A stretch of DNA of 64,000 bases from Caballeronia sp. dw_19 (GTDB lineage: Bacteria > Pseudomonadota > Gammaproteobacteria > Burkholderiales > Burkholderiaceae). A program made the translations under genes and the position numbers. Every line of letters begins with the position of its first letter. Position 1 is the stretch's first letter. The stretch is from the NCBI RefSeq assembly GCF_018449515.1, contig NZ_JAAVUQ010000018.1, forward strand, positions 99,502 through 163,501, given 5' to 3'. Shown here in pieces: positions 1-9,179 of the stretch. The notes below the pieces were generated by a model. That model saw only the letters and a list, made by a program, of their open reading frames with translations. It had not been told where the DNA came from and ran no database searches.

Positions 1-100
1 GGCACTAACCCCGACCGCCAACCCCGGAAACCCAGCACCCCGACATCGACCCACCCACAAACCCTAACCCCCCCGGGCGACGCCCACAAAACCCGACATC
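1..100. repeat. C-rich low-complexity tract
   Basis: The first hundred bases are a run of CCCC-containing words with few G bases on the plus strand. No gene is visible. The opposite strand is G-rich, like the tract at the far end of the window, so this may be the G-rich tail of a minus-strand transcription unit lying to the left. That is an inference. Confidence 0.4.
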
Positions 101-192
101 TACATATGGTTAGCACCTATCGTTCGTTGCCGGCAGCTTGGCGTGACACTTATCCTCATCAGTTCGCACCTGTTCAAATTGTGGAGAAGTGA

Positions 193-1491
193 ATGACGAC
201 GTCAGCACCGGCGGACGCTGCGTTTTACGCGCGTTTCGCGGAGATATTCGAGCAGATCGGTAAAGGCACCATAGAACGCGAGCAAGGCCGTGAACTCGCT
301 CGCGATGCCGTCCAGAGTTTGAAAGACAGCGGCTTTACCGCCTTGCGGGTACCACGCGAATATGGTGGCAGCGGCGTTTCTCTACCGCAGTATTTTCGTC
401 TTCTGACGCGTTTGGGCGAAGCCGATTCGAACCTGCCGCAGATCATTCGCGCGCACTCGGGTTTCATCGAGCAGCAACTGGAAACCGGCGATGACGCAAC
501 ACGCGAGCGCTGGCTAGGTCGTATCGCGAAAGGCGAGACTATCGGAGCGGCTACGTCGGAGCGCACCGGCTCCACGCACAACAGCGTGACCGTCACATCC
601 GACGCGGATGCGGGCTTTGTTCTGCTAAACGGCGAGAAGTACTACAGCACGGGTACGCTCTATTCGGAATGGATCAACGTAGCCGCGCACGATGCGCAGA
701 CCGATCTCCACGTGCTGGTTCGAAGCGATGCACCAGGTGTTGCGCGCACCGATGACTGGGACGGTTTCGGCCAGCGTCTGACCGCCAGCGGTACAACACG
801 TTTCGATAACGTACGCGTTCCGGTCGATCAGATCCTGTCGCGCTACAAGGCGTCAGAGCCCCGCCGTAATTCCTTGCTGACCGCTTTCTACCAGACCGTG
901 CACCTGGCGACGCTCGCGGGTATTGCACGCGCGGTATTGCGCGATGGCGTGGCCTTCGTTCAGGGCCGTACCCGCACGTTTGGTGTAGCGGGGCAGTCGA
1001 GCCCGCGCGACAATCCGCTGGTGCATCGCGTAGTGGGACGCCTCGCGAGTCTCGCGTATTCGGCTGAAGCGCTGGTTGAGTCGGTAGCTGCGGCGCTCGA
1101 CCGGGTGCATCGGGCGCGCAACGCGGGGGTGGCAACGACAGCGGACTACATTGCCGTCGATATCCAGGCTTACCAGGCCCAGCAGATCGTGCTTGAGCAA
1201 GTGCTCGAGGCAGCCACGCTGTTATTCGAAGTGGGCGGGGCGTCAGCGACGAGCGAGGCACGCCGGCTAGATCGCCACTGGCGCAATGCGCGCGTGATTG
1301 CTTCGCACAATCCGGCGATCCAGCGTGAGGCTGCGGTTGGTAATTACCATTTGAACGGGACCGCGCCCGAGGAGCGATTCAGTCTGTCGCATTCCACCGC
1401 GGATGCAGCCGTGCCCGCCTTCAAACAAGGCGCGGTGCATGGAGAGAAACCGGTGGTGCAGGACGACGCATTTGCCAGGACTGGCAGATAG
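193..1491 (+). CDS. DszC/SfnB-like flavin-dependent monooxygenase (acyl-CoA dehydrogenase fold)
   Basis: The protein has 432 residues and the layout of the acyl-CoA dehydrogenase fold: an N-terminal helical part (about 1-110), a beta domain, and a C-terminal helical bundle (about 225-400). The stretch GEKYYSTGTLYSEWI near residue 148 is typical of the DszC/SfnB branch, which uses reduced flavin and oxygen to attack organosulfur compounds rather than oxidising acyl-CoA. A good ribosome site (GGAGAAG) lies just before the ATG. By family it would help take sulfur from sulfones or thiophenes; the substrate cannot be read from sequence. A second flavin monooxygenase of the NtaA/DszA type lies at 32.4-33.8 kb, but the two are not in one operon. 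The family call is firm and the substrate open. Confidence 0.8.
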   Translation: MTTSAPADAAFYARFAEIFEQIGKGTIEREQGRELARDAVQSLKDSGFTALRVPREYGGSGVSLPQYFRLLTRLGEADSNLPQIIRAHSGFIEQQLETGDDATRERWLGRIAKGETIGAATSERTGSTHNSVTVTSDADAGFVLLNGEKYYSTGTLYSEWINVAAHDAQTDLHVLVRSDAPGVARTDDWDGFGQRLTASGTTRFDNVRVPVDQILSRYKASEPRRNSLLTAFYQTVHLATLAGIARAVLRDGVAFVQGRTRTFGVAGQSSPRDNPLVHRVVGRLASLAYSAEALVESVAAALDRVHRARNAGVATTADYIAVDIQAYQAQQIVLEQVLEAATLLFEVGGASATSEARRLDRHWRNARVIASHNPAIQREAAVGNYHLNGTAPEERFSLSHSTADAAVPAFKQGAVHGEKPVVQDDAFARTGR

Positions 1492-1582
1492 GCCGATAGA
1501 ACGAACAGAAGGGAGACCGGGGTCTTCGGGCCTCGATCGCGGCTGACACGCTACCGCGTGCTGGCGCGCAAAAAAGTTACTA

Positions 1583-1612
1583 CGGGGTGCGGCCAAAGAT
1601 GGCCGCACCCCG
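1583..1612. terminator. bidirectional intrinsic terminator
   Basis: A perfect 12-base stem (1583-1594 with 1601-1612) has a 6-base loop. It is followed by TTTT on the plus strand, and on the minus strand by a TTTTTT run eight bases beyond the stem. It lies between two convergent genes, the monooxygenase and the cold-shock gene, and probably ends both transcripts. Confidence 0.85.
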
Positions 1613-1664
1613 TTTTCATCCGCGTAACGGTTGAAAACCAGCCGTCGTGACGGCCGGATCAAGC

Positions 1665-1868
1665 TCAGGCTGGCACGATGTTCGATGCCTGCTTGCCCTT
1701 GGGACCCTGCTTTACTTCAAACGTTACCTTCTGGTTTTCTTGAAGGCTTTTGAAGCCTTCTGCCTTGATTTCCGAAAAGTGTGCGAACAGATCTTCGCCG
1801 CCGTCATCGGGTGTGATGAAGCCGAAGCCTTTTGCATCGTTGAACCATTTGACCGTACCGGTTGCCAT
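1665..1868 (-). CDS. cspA: CspA-family cold-shock protein
   Basis: The 67-residue product is a single cold-shock domain with both nucleic-acid-binding motifs, KGFGFI (RNP1) and DLFAHF (RNP2-like). It binds single-stranded RNA or DNA and works as an RNA chaperone in the cytoplasm. The ATG at 1866-1868 is preferred because family members begin MATGTVKWFN; an upstream TTG would add only four residues. No strong ribosome site is seen. Csp messages commonly have a long structured leader, and the upstream AT-rich region leaves room for one. The paralogue name cspA is generic. Confidence 0.93.
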   Translation of the reverse strand: MATGTVKWFNDAKGFGFITPDDGGEDLFAHFSEIKAEGFKSLQENQKVTFEVKQGPKGKQASNIVPA

Positions 1869-3470
1869 GAGCGTATCCAAAATTTAGAGCTAACGAGTGA
1901 GAATAAAACCAGAGCGCCGAGCCGCGTCGCATTGCATTGTTGTGACAAGACTTCTCTAAGTCCATGAGCGCGTCCGTAACAAACAGTCGCTGCGGCGCTA
2001 TGCGCTTTTGGAATTATGGCGAATCAATTGTACGCCGCGCCAATAATTATTGAAGCTTTCCAAACCGGAAAAGCCGAAATGGCTGCGGAATGCGAAATTC
2101 AGTCGGCCAGAGAGCCGGCGCCGAGCCCAAATAATGGGCCTTTCACAGACTTCAGTCGTTCTTCAGTAGTTCGTCTGGACAAAGGGATTATCCAGATTGA
2201 TGGCGCCAATGCCCAAAACACGGAATTTTCTGCCGCCAATATTCCGGAGTTTCCCAATTTTTCCTCATCTCTCGTAATCCGCTAATTCGACACGGATGTG
2301 TGCATAACAACTTTTTTGCCGTTTGTCGGAATCGTCCATGCAATTTTTACAAACCCCGGGCGGCTAGCTCAAGTATTTCGAGTCGACGGTAATTTCCCGT
2401 CCCCCAGTACCGAACCTTGGTGCGTTATTCGCCTTCGGACAGTCCAATACGCGCGGCGTCGTGCCACGGCTGTTCGTGACTGCACGGTAATGAATAACGC
2501 TGGTCTCGACGTGCACAAAATTCCAAAGCAGCGCTCGGCACCGCTCAATGACAAGCGATCCCCCAAGCGGTGATCACCCCGCATGCGCGTGTTTGCGGGG
2601 TGCGGGCCGCAATCAACGTTTCGATTCTCTCTGTCAGCTCGGCTGGCAACGCGTGTTCGGTTTCGCCGGCGCGCCCTATGAGCATGAAAAGGTCGGATTT
2701 CGGCAAGGTTTCGTTTTTTGAGGACATCCCGTATCTGTCAGGATTAGCAACTGCTGCCGGGCTTTCGACTTCCTCTTTTCATGTGACTGAGTTCCGATGA
2801 ACCGAATCAAATCCAAGATCGCCTGGACCGCCAATCGACAAAAAACAATGACCGAACCAGCAGATGTCGCGCCGGTCAGTCGGAGTGCCGCCAGCAATGT
2901 CGGTGTCCCTGTTTGTCCAGGCTGCGACACGGTTCTAATGGCGGGTATCGGGAAGGGGTTGGCGCGCGGCTTCTCTCTTAGATGCCCGATGTGTTATCTC
3001 GTGTGCACTAGCAGTTAGCAAGTTAGTTGACGCGATTCCGCTTTGGTTTCGACGAAAGCGAGCCCGCGATGAGTCAATGGAAACACTTCGACCGGGGCAT
3101 GGTCGCCTATGCATAGGTTGGTATTTATGCCGCAAGCGAGGCTTGCGCGCCTGGTCAAGATCATGCCCACGCGTGGACTGAGCTGACATGCGGCGATGGT
3201 ATGCCCGGTCAAGCGTTTCGTTCCGGGGTTCGTTACGTGCTCGAACCGCCGTGGGAGTTCGGGGGCGACTCATCACGCAGCAACGACATTCGCAAGAAAA
3301 TCCGCAAGCCGGTTCCTTCCGCACAATGATGTAACGACGTATCCAGGATCGATATCGTAGATGTGTAGTTTCGGCGCGACGCACATCCTGGCAGATCGGG
3401 TCAGCGCCATAGTACCGGTTTGGTACCCAGCCACAATACGGCGCAGACCCGGACGTTCCGCATTCCGACC
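1869..3470. other. long stretch without a confident gene
   Basis: About 1.6 kb separate the cold-shock gene from the lipoprotein gene. The part nearest the cold-shock gene is AT-rich and probably holds its promoter and leader. A perfect 9-base hairpin (2575-2583 with 2594-2602, 10-base loop) has no T run. A plus-strand frame at 2797-3018 encodes 73 residues with two CxxC pairs (CPGC and CPMC) but has no convincing ribosome site or known relative. The rest shows no clear coding pattern on either strand. Confidence 0.5.
2545..2727 (-). CDS. possible small hypothetical protein
   Basis: This frame would encode 60 residues, with a charged start (MSSKNETLPKSD) and an amphipathic helix-like middle (ALPAELTERIETLIAAR). 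The composition looks more protein-like than other frames nearby. The ribosome site is weak (ACGGG next to the ATG) and no family is recognised. A 9-base hairpin falls inside its 3' part. It may be a real small protein or chance; nothing here decides. Confidence 0.25.
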   Translation of the reverse strand: MSSKNETLPKSDLFMLIGRAGETEHALPAELTERIETLIAARTPQTRACGVITAWGIACH

Positions 3471-4202
3471 TTACTGCGTGGTGGTACCCGTGCCGCCGGT
3501 ACCACCCGTGGCACCTCCGCCCGGTGTGCCACCTGAAGACCCGCCACCCGCAGCGGTACCTGCTGCCGTCACCGCCGCAGTCAATGTTGCTACTGGCTCG
3601 CCAGTGACGTTGATCGCACCAGCCGCCGTCAACTGATCAAGATCCTTATCCTGGCCTTGGCCGACCGTGAATGCCGTTGTCAGGAATGCCGACGACGACA
3701 ACGTGATGCCATAGGTATCCTTAACAATCTTCGCAACTGCCGTTTCCGCGTTGGCGATCGTCGAACTATTTGAGAGAGCGCTTTGATAGGTCGAATTAGT
3801 CGGAAGAACGGCAAGCAAGTTATCAACAGTCGTGCCCAGCTGGCCGGCCAGATAACTCAACAGCAACTCGGTCAGCGACGTGATATTTACCGTCCCGGCG
3901 CCCGGGGCGAAGGAGTGCAGCGTCGTCGCACCGCCGCTCGCGGTGATCGTGCAAGGACCATCGAATTTGAACGTCACAGAAAATGCGCCGTTTGCATCAG
4001 TGGTGGTATTGGCCGAACCATTCTTGCAAACGAATGTTATTGCGCCGTTTTGCATGGGCGCGCCAATAGCAACGGTGCCGTTGATTGTGCCGTTGGGGGA
4101 GCTGCCGCTGCCGCCGCCACCGCAAGCAAATAGCGTACTGGTGGCGAGAGCGATCGATCCAAACTGCAAGCAACGCAATACCGGCGTGTTAAAGCGATTC
4201 AT
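3471..4202 (-). CDS. secreted lipoprotein, unknown function
   Basis: The product has 243 residues counted from the ATG at 4202, which has GGGGA seven bases upstream; a start ten codons earlier lacks this. The N terminus is a lipoprotein signal ending LFAC followed by four glycines, so the mature protein should be lipidated on that cysteine and held at a membrane. Residues 40-110 look like a small beta-sandwich of the carboxypeptidase-regulatory kind (NGTINGTVAIGAPMQNGAIT). The C terminus is a Gly/Thr-rich low-complexity tail. It lies 106 bases downstream of the YjbH-like gene on the same strand and may share its transcript. The function is unknown. Confidence 0.7.
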   Translation of the reverse strand: MNRFNTPVLRCLQFGSIALATSTLFACGGGGSGSSPNGTINGTVAIGAPMQNGAITFVCKNGSANTTTDANGAFSVTFKFDGPCTITASGGATTLHSFAPGAGTVNITSLTELLLSYLAGQLGTTVDNLLAVLPTNSTYQSALSNSSTIANAETAVAKIVKDTYGITLSSSAFLTTAFTVGQGQDKDLDQLTAAGAINVTGEPVATLTAAVTAAGTAAGGGSSGGTPGGGATGGTGGTGTTTQ

Positions 4203-4308
4203 GGTTTTCCCCAAAAAATTAGTCTCAATCACCAGGCTTCACGGCCTGTCCTGTACTTGCACTTACCCGGCAATTGCCCGCCGCGCAGGGACGGTCGATA
4301 CGCGATTT

Positions 4309-6579
4309 TCATGGGCTTGTCTGTGCCGATGGGGGAGTGGAGCCCGGGACCACATATCGGAAGTACGCGTCGCGCATCCGATATAGCTGTGTCGCGAAAT
4401 ATCCGGCGCTGAATCTCCCGCTGTTCAGCAGATCCAGCTGCGTGCTGTAGTCGAATGCGAGGGTTTGATCCGCGTTGCCCGCTATGTAGTTGGTTGAACC
4501 GACCCGTGTGCGGAAATCTTGCGCGAACTGCGTCGCGCCGGAGAGCTGCACGAGGCCCGGCTTCATGCCCTCACGTGGCGTAAGTGGGAAGCTGATTCCT
4601 GCACCGACAAAGCTGCCGTGGCCGCTATGCTCGCCGTGGATGCTTACCGACACATCGTCGAACCAGCGGGTCACGGTGAGCAACGGTCCCTTGTCGCCGC
4701 CGACATATCGCGCGGCGCCTGCTTCGATCCACAGGTTCCACGATGGTTGAACCCATCGATAAGTCAGCACGGCGTTCTTCACATCCGACAACGTATCGTG
4801 CGCAGGTTCGCCATGCAGGTAAGCGAGCTGTAACCGGATCAGGTCCGGTCTGCCCGGCACGAATGCTGTCGTCTCGTTCTCGACGCCGAGATAGTCGTGT
4901 TCGAACTTGCCTATTGCCGTGACGTTGAATATCTGCGGCGCGATCCAGAAGCTTTGAGCAAGCGCTGCCGTGGTCAGGCCACCGCGCAATCGGTATTGAC
5001 TAAAGACGCGGCCGTTGTTGAGGTTTTGGCTGTTGAATAGCGGCGCAATTGTGTTTGTATAAAACTCAGCCCCGCGCCAGAGCGGAACGAAGGTCTCAAA
5101 ACTCGCACCCACCGAATAATCGAAATTGCCGTATTCCGTACCAAACAGATAGTTCGTAATTGGCTGAACACGAACGCGGACGAGCCCATGCTTGTGCTCG
5201 TCGCCATGCCAGGCCACCTGGTCTGAATCATAGGTCGGACGCGTGCGCATCGTCAGGGAGGTGTTGACCGCCGCTTGCGCGCCGTTCTTTAAAAATTCTG
5301 CGTAAGCGGCCCGTGAGACGCTAACTTCGCCGACCGGTTGATTCGCTTTCTTGATCACCACGCGCAGATATCCAACGCTCGCAGGAGCCTCGGCCGTTGC
5401 CACGCCGAATACAACGCCCAGCGCATCCGCTTCGTTCTGGTTATATCGATGATTTTCATATTCAACGATCAGGTCGTCGCCCACCATGCCGGCACGCACC
5501 CGTTCGAGTCCAGCCGATGTAAGACGCTGGACAATTTCGTCCAGCACCGCGGGGTCTGGCGCAACGGAAAGTGTGCGCGCGAACGAGGTGGTGGACGTGG
5601 TGTTGTCGTCAAGGCTCGCCATCGATGGGCGCGTTGTGGACGCGTATGCAACCGATGCGCTCTTGAAATCAGGCGGGTGGTCTACCCATGCATTCGACAG
5701 CGACACACTGTTGAACGCCGACGGCGCAGTGTCGATGGGCGTGGGCACTTCAGCTATCGGGGGCGGCGCGTTCTCGCATAGGTCGCCGGTACAATTTGTA
5801 GCCGTGAATCGCTGACCGAATGGGATTTGCACCGCAACTGCAAAGGAGGTTCTTGGCGCAACGCCATTTGTGGCCTTCAACGAACGAACCAGCGTCCCGA
5901 TCACGCTTGCATTTGCCAGCCAGGGGATTGAGGGCGAGCGATAGCGCAGGCCGGCGTAAGGCGTTTTAGAATCGTCTTCCGCTAGTACCGACAAACCGGT
6001 GTTCCAAAGCGATACCTCTGCCCCCCCGAAGGCGCCGCTTAGCCGATCACCCTGGCCGTAGCCGGCAGTCAGTGCGAGCGGACCGAAAGTCTGTGATACC
6101 ACGCCATACTTTGAACGAAAGTAATGGGTTTGGCCCCCGATGTCGGTGATGCCAAATGCAATGCTTGGTTGATACCTGAAAAAAATCGGTATTTGGACTT
6201 TCGCGTTCGCCATCAAGTGACGAAAAACAAAATGCTCCTCGTCGGCGAATTGGACGTGGGTGTCCGCTGGGTAGTTCGCCAGGCCGCCGGATACTTCCAC
6301 ATACGGAAAAAGCCCGATGCCAGCCCAGTACACCTGCGAGCCGGTCGCGGCCTTCCCGTACCGGGGATCAATATAGTCATTGCCCTGTGCCTCGAAAGTG
6401 CCTTGCGGCAGAACGAAAGCCGACGGGATCGTCAACCCCCCTGACTGGCCCAGCGACGAAAGCGTCGGATCAGCCGCATACGCCGACGTGGAAAATGCAA
6501 GTACGACTCCAAGGAGATGTGCCTCCCGAACGAGGCTATGCTGATCGCATCGTTTTTTTTTATGCATGTAATCCAACAT
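4309..6579 (-). CDS. YjbH-domain outer-membrane protein linked to exopolysaccharide
   Basis: The protein has about 756 residues with an N-terminal signal sequence ending near AYAA (residues 33-36). Alternating strands follow that resemble an outer-membrane beta-barrel, and the YjbH signature region (PTLSSLGQSGGLTIPSAFVL) comes right after the signal. YjbH proteins act with EPS export loci, in E. coli within yjbEFGH, though their exact role is unsettled. Two in-frame ATGs lie 12 bases apart. The second has a closer GGA but neither has a strong ribosome site, so the start is uncertain by four residues. The gene is on the opposite strand to the EPS operon that begins 2.6 kb further on, so it is a separate transcript. 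Confidence 0.82.
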   Translation of the reverse strand: MLDYMHKKKRCDQHSLVREAHLLGVVLAFSTSAYAADPTLSSLGQSGGLTIPSAFVLPQGTFEAQGNDYIDPRYGKAATGSQVYWAGIGLFPYVEVSGGLANYPADTHVQFADEEHFVFRHLMANAKVQIPIFFRYQPSIAFGITDIGGQTHYFRSKYGVVSQTFGPLALTAGYGQGDRLSGAFGGAEVSLWNTGLSVLAEDDSKTPYAGLRYRSPSIPWLANASVIGTLVRSLKATNGVAPRTSFAVAVQIPFGQRFTATNCTGDLCENAPPPIAEVPTPIDTAPSAFNSVSLSNAWVDHPPDFKSASVAYASTTRPSMASLDDNTTSTTSFARTLSVAPDPAVLDEIVQRLTSAGLERVRAGMVGDDLIVEYENHRYNQNEADALGVVFGVATAEAPASVGYLRVVIKKANQPVGEVSVSRAAYAEFLKNGAQAAVNTSLTMRTRPTYDSDQVAWHGDEHKHGLVRVRVQPITNYLFGTEYGNFDYSVGASFETFVPLWRGAEFYTNTIAPLFNSQNLNNGRVFSQYRLRGGLTTAALAQSFWIAPQIFNVTAIGKFEHDYLGVENETTAFVPGRPDLIRLQLAYLHGEPAHDTLSDVKNAVLTYRWVQPSWNLWIEAGAARYVGGDKGPLLTVTRWFDDVSVSIHGEHSGHGSFVGAGISFPLTPREGMKPGLVQLSGATQFAQDFRTRVGSTNYIAGNADQTLAFDYSTQLDLLNSGRFSAGYFATQLYRMRDAYFRYVVPGSTPPSAQTSP

Positions 6580-7029
6580 CGAAGCCGTGCATCGATTTGA
6601 TCATTATTTAGTTATATTGAACAATTATGGGAGGGAGTGAGCGGATTGGTTCACGCGATTCCAGCGAGCGATGCACTGCTTTCACTGACGGTAAAAACAG
6701 GCAGCGTTCAATTGGTTGGTGCTGCAAGGCAGTTTGGCTTCACCATCCTCCAGAAGTCGTCATCAGCCAAAGGAGTGTCATCAGATGTGCCAGAAGGGAA
6801 GCACCTCTCGCGCGGAAAGTAACGATTAGATAAGATCGCATGGCCTATGAGACTGCGCACAGCGTTTGCAGTAGTTTGCATTTTCGCTGCTTGTTTTCGC
6901 GCCGCCTATGGCCGACCGTCGATGTAGAACTGTAAGAGAAGGTAATTGATTCGATCCGACATAACCTTGACGTCTTTCGCCAATGCGGATGGTCCTAAAA
7001 GCGCAGCGAGGTGGATGCGAAGAAGGTCC

Positions 7030-7065
7030 AAAAAAAACCTACTCGCCCGGTAGCAGGCGAGTAGG
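7030..7065 (-). terminator. intrinsic terminator of an unassigned minus-strand transcript
   Basis: A perfect 10-base stem (7038-7047 with 7056-7065) has an 8-base loop. On the minus strand it is followed at once by eight T. This is a textbook intrinsic terminator, yet no confident gene ends just before it. The nearest confident minus-strand gene, ycgR, has its own terminator 370 bases earlier. Confidence 0.85.
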
Positions 7066-7117
7066 AAACCGAGGTTATATCGCTCGACTGAGAGGCGAGC
7101 AAGGAAACTTTAAGCGA

Positions 7118-7321
7118 TCAATGAATGCGGCGAAAGGTCCTTACATAAGAAGGCAAGATTTTGACGCTTTTGAGCATATCCTTGGGAAGGCGCACTGCCG
7201 GTGGCATCCAATAGTTCGTGTGGGACGGGGCGATGATTTTTTCGGCAAGCAACGTTTTATCGCGTGCAAGACCGACACATGCGCAAGTAACGAGTTTTGC
7301 TAAACCATCATCCGCAGAGGA
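7118..7321 (-). other. open frame of a possible small protein or gene remnant
   Basis: The frame is open for about 67 codons and stops 53 bases before the terminator at 7030-7065. Possible starts are a TTG at 7252 (44 residues) or an ATG at 7207 (29 residues, ending VKILPSYVRTFRRIH). Neither has a clear ribosome site. The translation looks more natural than a random frame, with hydrophobic and basic blocks, but I do not recognise it. It could be a small protein, the tail of a decayed gene, or part of a small RNA. Confidence 0.3.
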
Positions 7322-7429
7322 TCAAAAAAATTAGGTTTGCAAATTATTATTTAATCGGAGCGCGCCGCAGTCGATTTGTTTTAGCAGTGAGTTGACTTCA
7401 CCACGCGACGTGTTTTTCGTGCAAGCAGG

Positions 7430-7456
7430 AAAAAAGCCGACAGCATGTGTCAGCTT
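7430..7456 (-). terminator. terminator after ycgR
   Basis: A 9-base stem with one G-T pair (7434-7442 with 7448-7456) and a 5-base loop is followed on the minus strand by a run of six T. It lies about 130 bases beyond the ycgR stop and most likely ends the flhD-ycgR transcript. Confidence 0.8.
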
Positions 7457-7585
7457 AAACGTTTCGGTTGTCCGGGGAATCGCCGAAACTTCAGAGAATG
7501 CTCTCTTAGAGCGGCACTTGACTACGCTTCGGCCATTTTCATGGCAATTGTCGCCGAGACACGTACGGCAGGGTATACCTCCACG

Positions 7586-8308
7586 TCACAGCATCAATCG
7601 GCGCTCCGTCTCCAGTCGGGCGATCAGACGTTGCAGCACATTTTCGGTGTGTCCTGGCAGCGACAAAAACTTGAAACCAAGAATGAAGCGTGAGCTTCTG
7701 GCAATACCATCGAGGTCGCGATAGGACACAAACTGGAGGTCGAGCGAGATAGGACTTTGGCCGCTGAAATGAAGCTCGGCGCCGCGCACGATACTGCCTG
7801 TCTCAAGGTTGCCCAGATGGTCATCTATCATGCGTAGAGCAACGCCACTAAGCGACAGGTCGACAATCTCTGCACGGAAGCGCTCGCCGTTTGCTAGCGA
7901 ACCGCTGCAGAGGTAGGGATCCAGTACGGGTGTCCGGACCCGGAAATACTCACGTCTCTGCCTGCAAAGAAGGACCGATGGAAACCTTCCCTTGAAGGCC
8001 GCCTTCCCTTCGAAGGAGACAGGTTGCACGCCGTCGACCGAAAATTCCATCCGGATGCCGCGCGGTGCCGCGTGGAAAATCCAACGGACTCCACTGAGTG
8101 TCACTTCGAACTTTATTTGATCAGCATTCGAATCAAATATAAATGTCCGCGCGGCAATGTCCACATCGAGGATGCGCGTGATGGTGTGCTGTTCTCCATA
8201 GTCGGCTGTCAGGTTGTCGAGCCGATGGGCAAGGCTACGCAACAGTCCGCCAATTTCAAGCGGGTTGCTTATAGAACCGTCGTTCCAACTGTCACTTTCG
8301 GGAATCAT
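7586..8308 (-). CDS. ycgR: YcgR-type PilZ flagellar brake protein
   Basis: The product has 240 residues in two domains: an N-terminal YcgR domain (about 15-110) and a C-terminal PilZ domain (about 113-230). The cyclic di-GMP-binding residues are present: the arginine-rich RQRREYFR loop at the start of PilZ and DLSLSG, which fits the D/NxSxxG motif. In E. coli, YcgR with cyclic di-GMP binds the flagellar motor and slows swimming. The ATG follows CGGAGAA directly. The gene starts 8 bases after the stop of the upstream flhD-like gene, so the two are translated from one message. It lies back to back with the EPS operon, fitting a switch from swimming to surface growth. The symbol is by family. 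Confidence 0.87.
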   Translation of the reverse strand: MIPESDSWNDGSISNPLEIGGLLRSLAHRLDNLTADYGEQHTITRILDVDIAARTFIFDSNADQIKFEVTLSGVRWIFHAAPRGIRMEFSVDGVQPVSFEGKAAFKGRFPSVLLCRQRREYFRVRTPVLDPYLCSGSLANGERFRAEIVDLSLSGVALRMIDDHLGNLETGSIVRGAELHFSGQSPISLDLQFVSYRDLDGIARSSRFILGFKFLSLPGHTENVLQRLIARLETERRLML

Positions 8309-8315
8309 TTCTCCG

Positions 8316-8540
8316 CTAGATCCGTGCCATCAGGTGTGCTGGATCGGAGAGACGAATCTCGCAAAGGAGATTGCTACGATTAGACAGGTTTTCGATTTGG
8401 GCTTCTGTCAACTGGCTGATCAGAACGGCGGTTTCGTCAGACACGCCGAGCAACTGGCCGCCCTTGATATCACCCTGTCTTAACGCGCGTTGCGCAAGCA
8501 GCAGATAGGACCGGTTGAATTCTGATATTGCCTGCAGCAT
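8316..8540 (-). CDS. flhD: short FlhD-like regulator (no FlhC partner nearby)
   Basis: From the ATG at 8540 the product has 74 residues. Residues 7-62 match the N-terminal half of FlhD: SYLLLAQR, then LLGVSDE where FlhD has FRLGINEE, then NLLCEIRL where E. coli FlhD has QLVCHFRF, keeping the cysteine that links FlhD dimers. Full FlhD has about 116 residues, so the C-terminal DNA-contacting part is missing. No flhC follows; a ycgR gene does. FlhD and FlhC normally form the master activator of flagellar genes. A short FlhD could act as a competitor or have another role. A longer reading from 8702 adds 54 residues unlike FlhD, so the inner start, with GAGA nine bases ahead, is preferred. Confidence 0.75.
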   Translation of the reverse strand: MLQAISEFNRSYLLLAQRALRQGDIKGGQLLGVSDETAVLISQLTEAQIENLSNRSNLLCEIRLSDPAHLMARI

Positions 8541-9179
8541 GCCACTATTCTCTTTAAGCACCGCTCGCTCCAGATGATTTTTAGCCAATTTTCGATGCCA
8601 AAGGGTAATCGAGGGTTGGGGCGTTGGTCCGACATAAGCATGGTCTTTTTTGCCAGACGCAGGCGTGCCGGTAAAGTCGTCCTGTGCGCCGCTCGTCCAC
8701 AAACGAGTGGCTCAACTGAATGCCCGAAATCATCGAGATGGCGTTCAGCGACAAGTTTTTGACTGACCTTGTCACACGTGCGCGGCGATGATGCATGCCA
8801 ACAGTGATCAATCGGTACTTGAGGTCCTTGGGTTTGGCGATGGGCGATTCGGGTCCTTCCGGAAGCCCTGTCAGATCGCATGCTGCCGGTGGTGGCGCGG
8901 GCGCAAGACTATACCGAAGACGCACTATAAGCATCAGGATCCCAAGAATACACATCGTCCCACGCTTAGGTATCCGCACTGTTGCGGGCGGCGTTTCCCG
9001 TCGTTGAAAGTCGGGCGTAGATCAAGGCATCGATTAGGACCAGGCACGGGTGAGCGGGAGTCAGTGATCTGGTTGCGCTCAGAAAGCACGTAATCAGAAA
9101 TTTGATTCTCTGACACTGGTTGGCAGCTATCGGCTTAGCGAGCATAGACACGCGAGCACGATTCGAGGGGAGAAACGGG
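8541..9179. other. divergent control region between flhD-ycgR and the EPS operon
   Basis: About 640 bases separate the flhD-like start (minus) from the first EPS gene (plus). Frames read here on both strands are overlapping and unlike known proteins. The region must hold both promoters. I looked for a sigma-54 element because EPS loci sometimes use one, but found only poor matches and call none. Confidence 0.5.

Larger units (their letters stand above)
6580..7585. other. 1 kb gap with two minus-strand terminators
   Basis: No confident gene lies here. The left part (6580-7030) is AT-rich near the YjbH start and probably holds its promoter. The right part holds two separate intrinsic terminators, both pointing left, with a 204-base open minus-strand frame between them; each is listed separately. 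Plus-strand frames in this stretch have no ribosome sites or recognisable sequence. Confidence 0.5.

Noticed and set aside
2797..3018. A 73-codon plus-strand frame with two CxxC pairs as a small zinc-ribbon protein
   Set aside because: No ribosome site, no known relative and ordinary flanking sequence; two CxxC pairs alone are too little.
8541..8702. A 54-codon N-terminal extension of the FlhD-like gene
   Set aside because: FlhD proteins begin close to the MLQAISEFNRS-like segment; the added part has no likeness and the inner ATG has a usable ribosome site.
9000..9179. A sigma-54 promoter ahead of the EPS operon
   Set aside because: Candidate sites near GGCACG and TTGGCAG lack the matching GC element at the right spacing.
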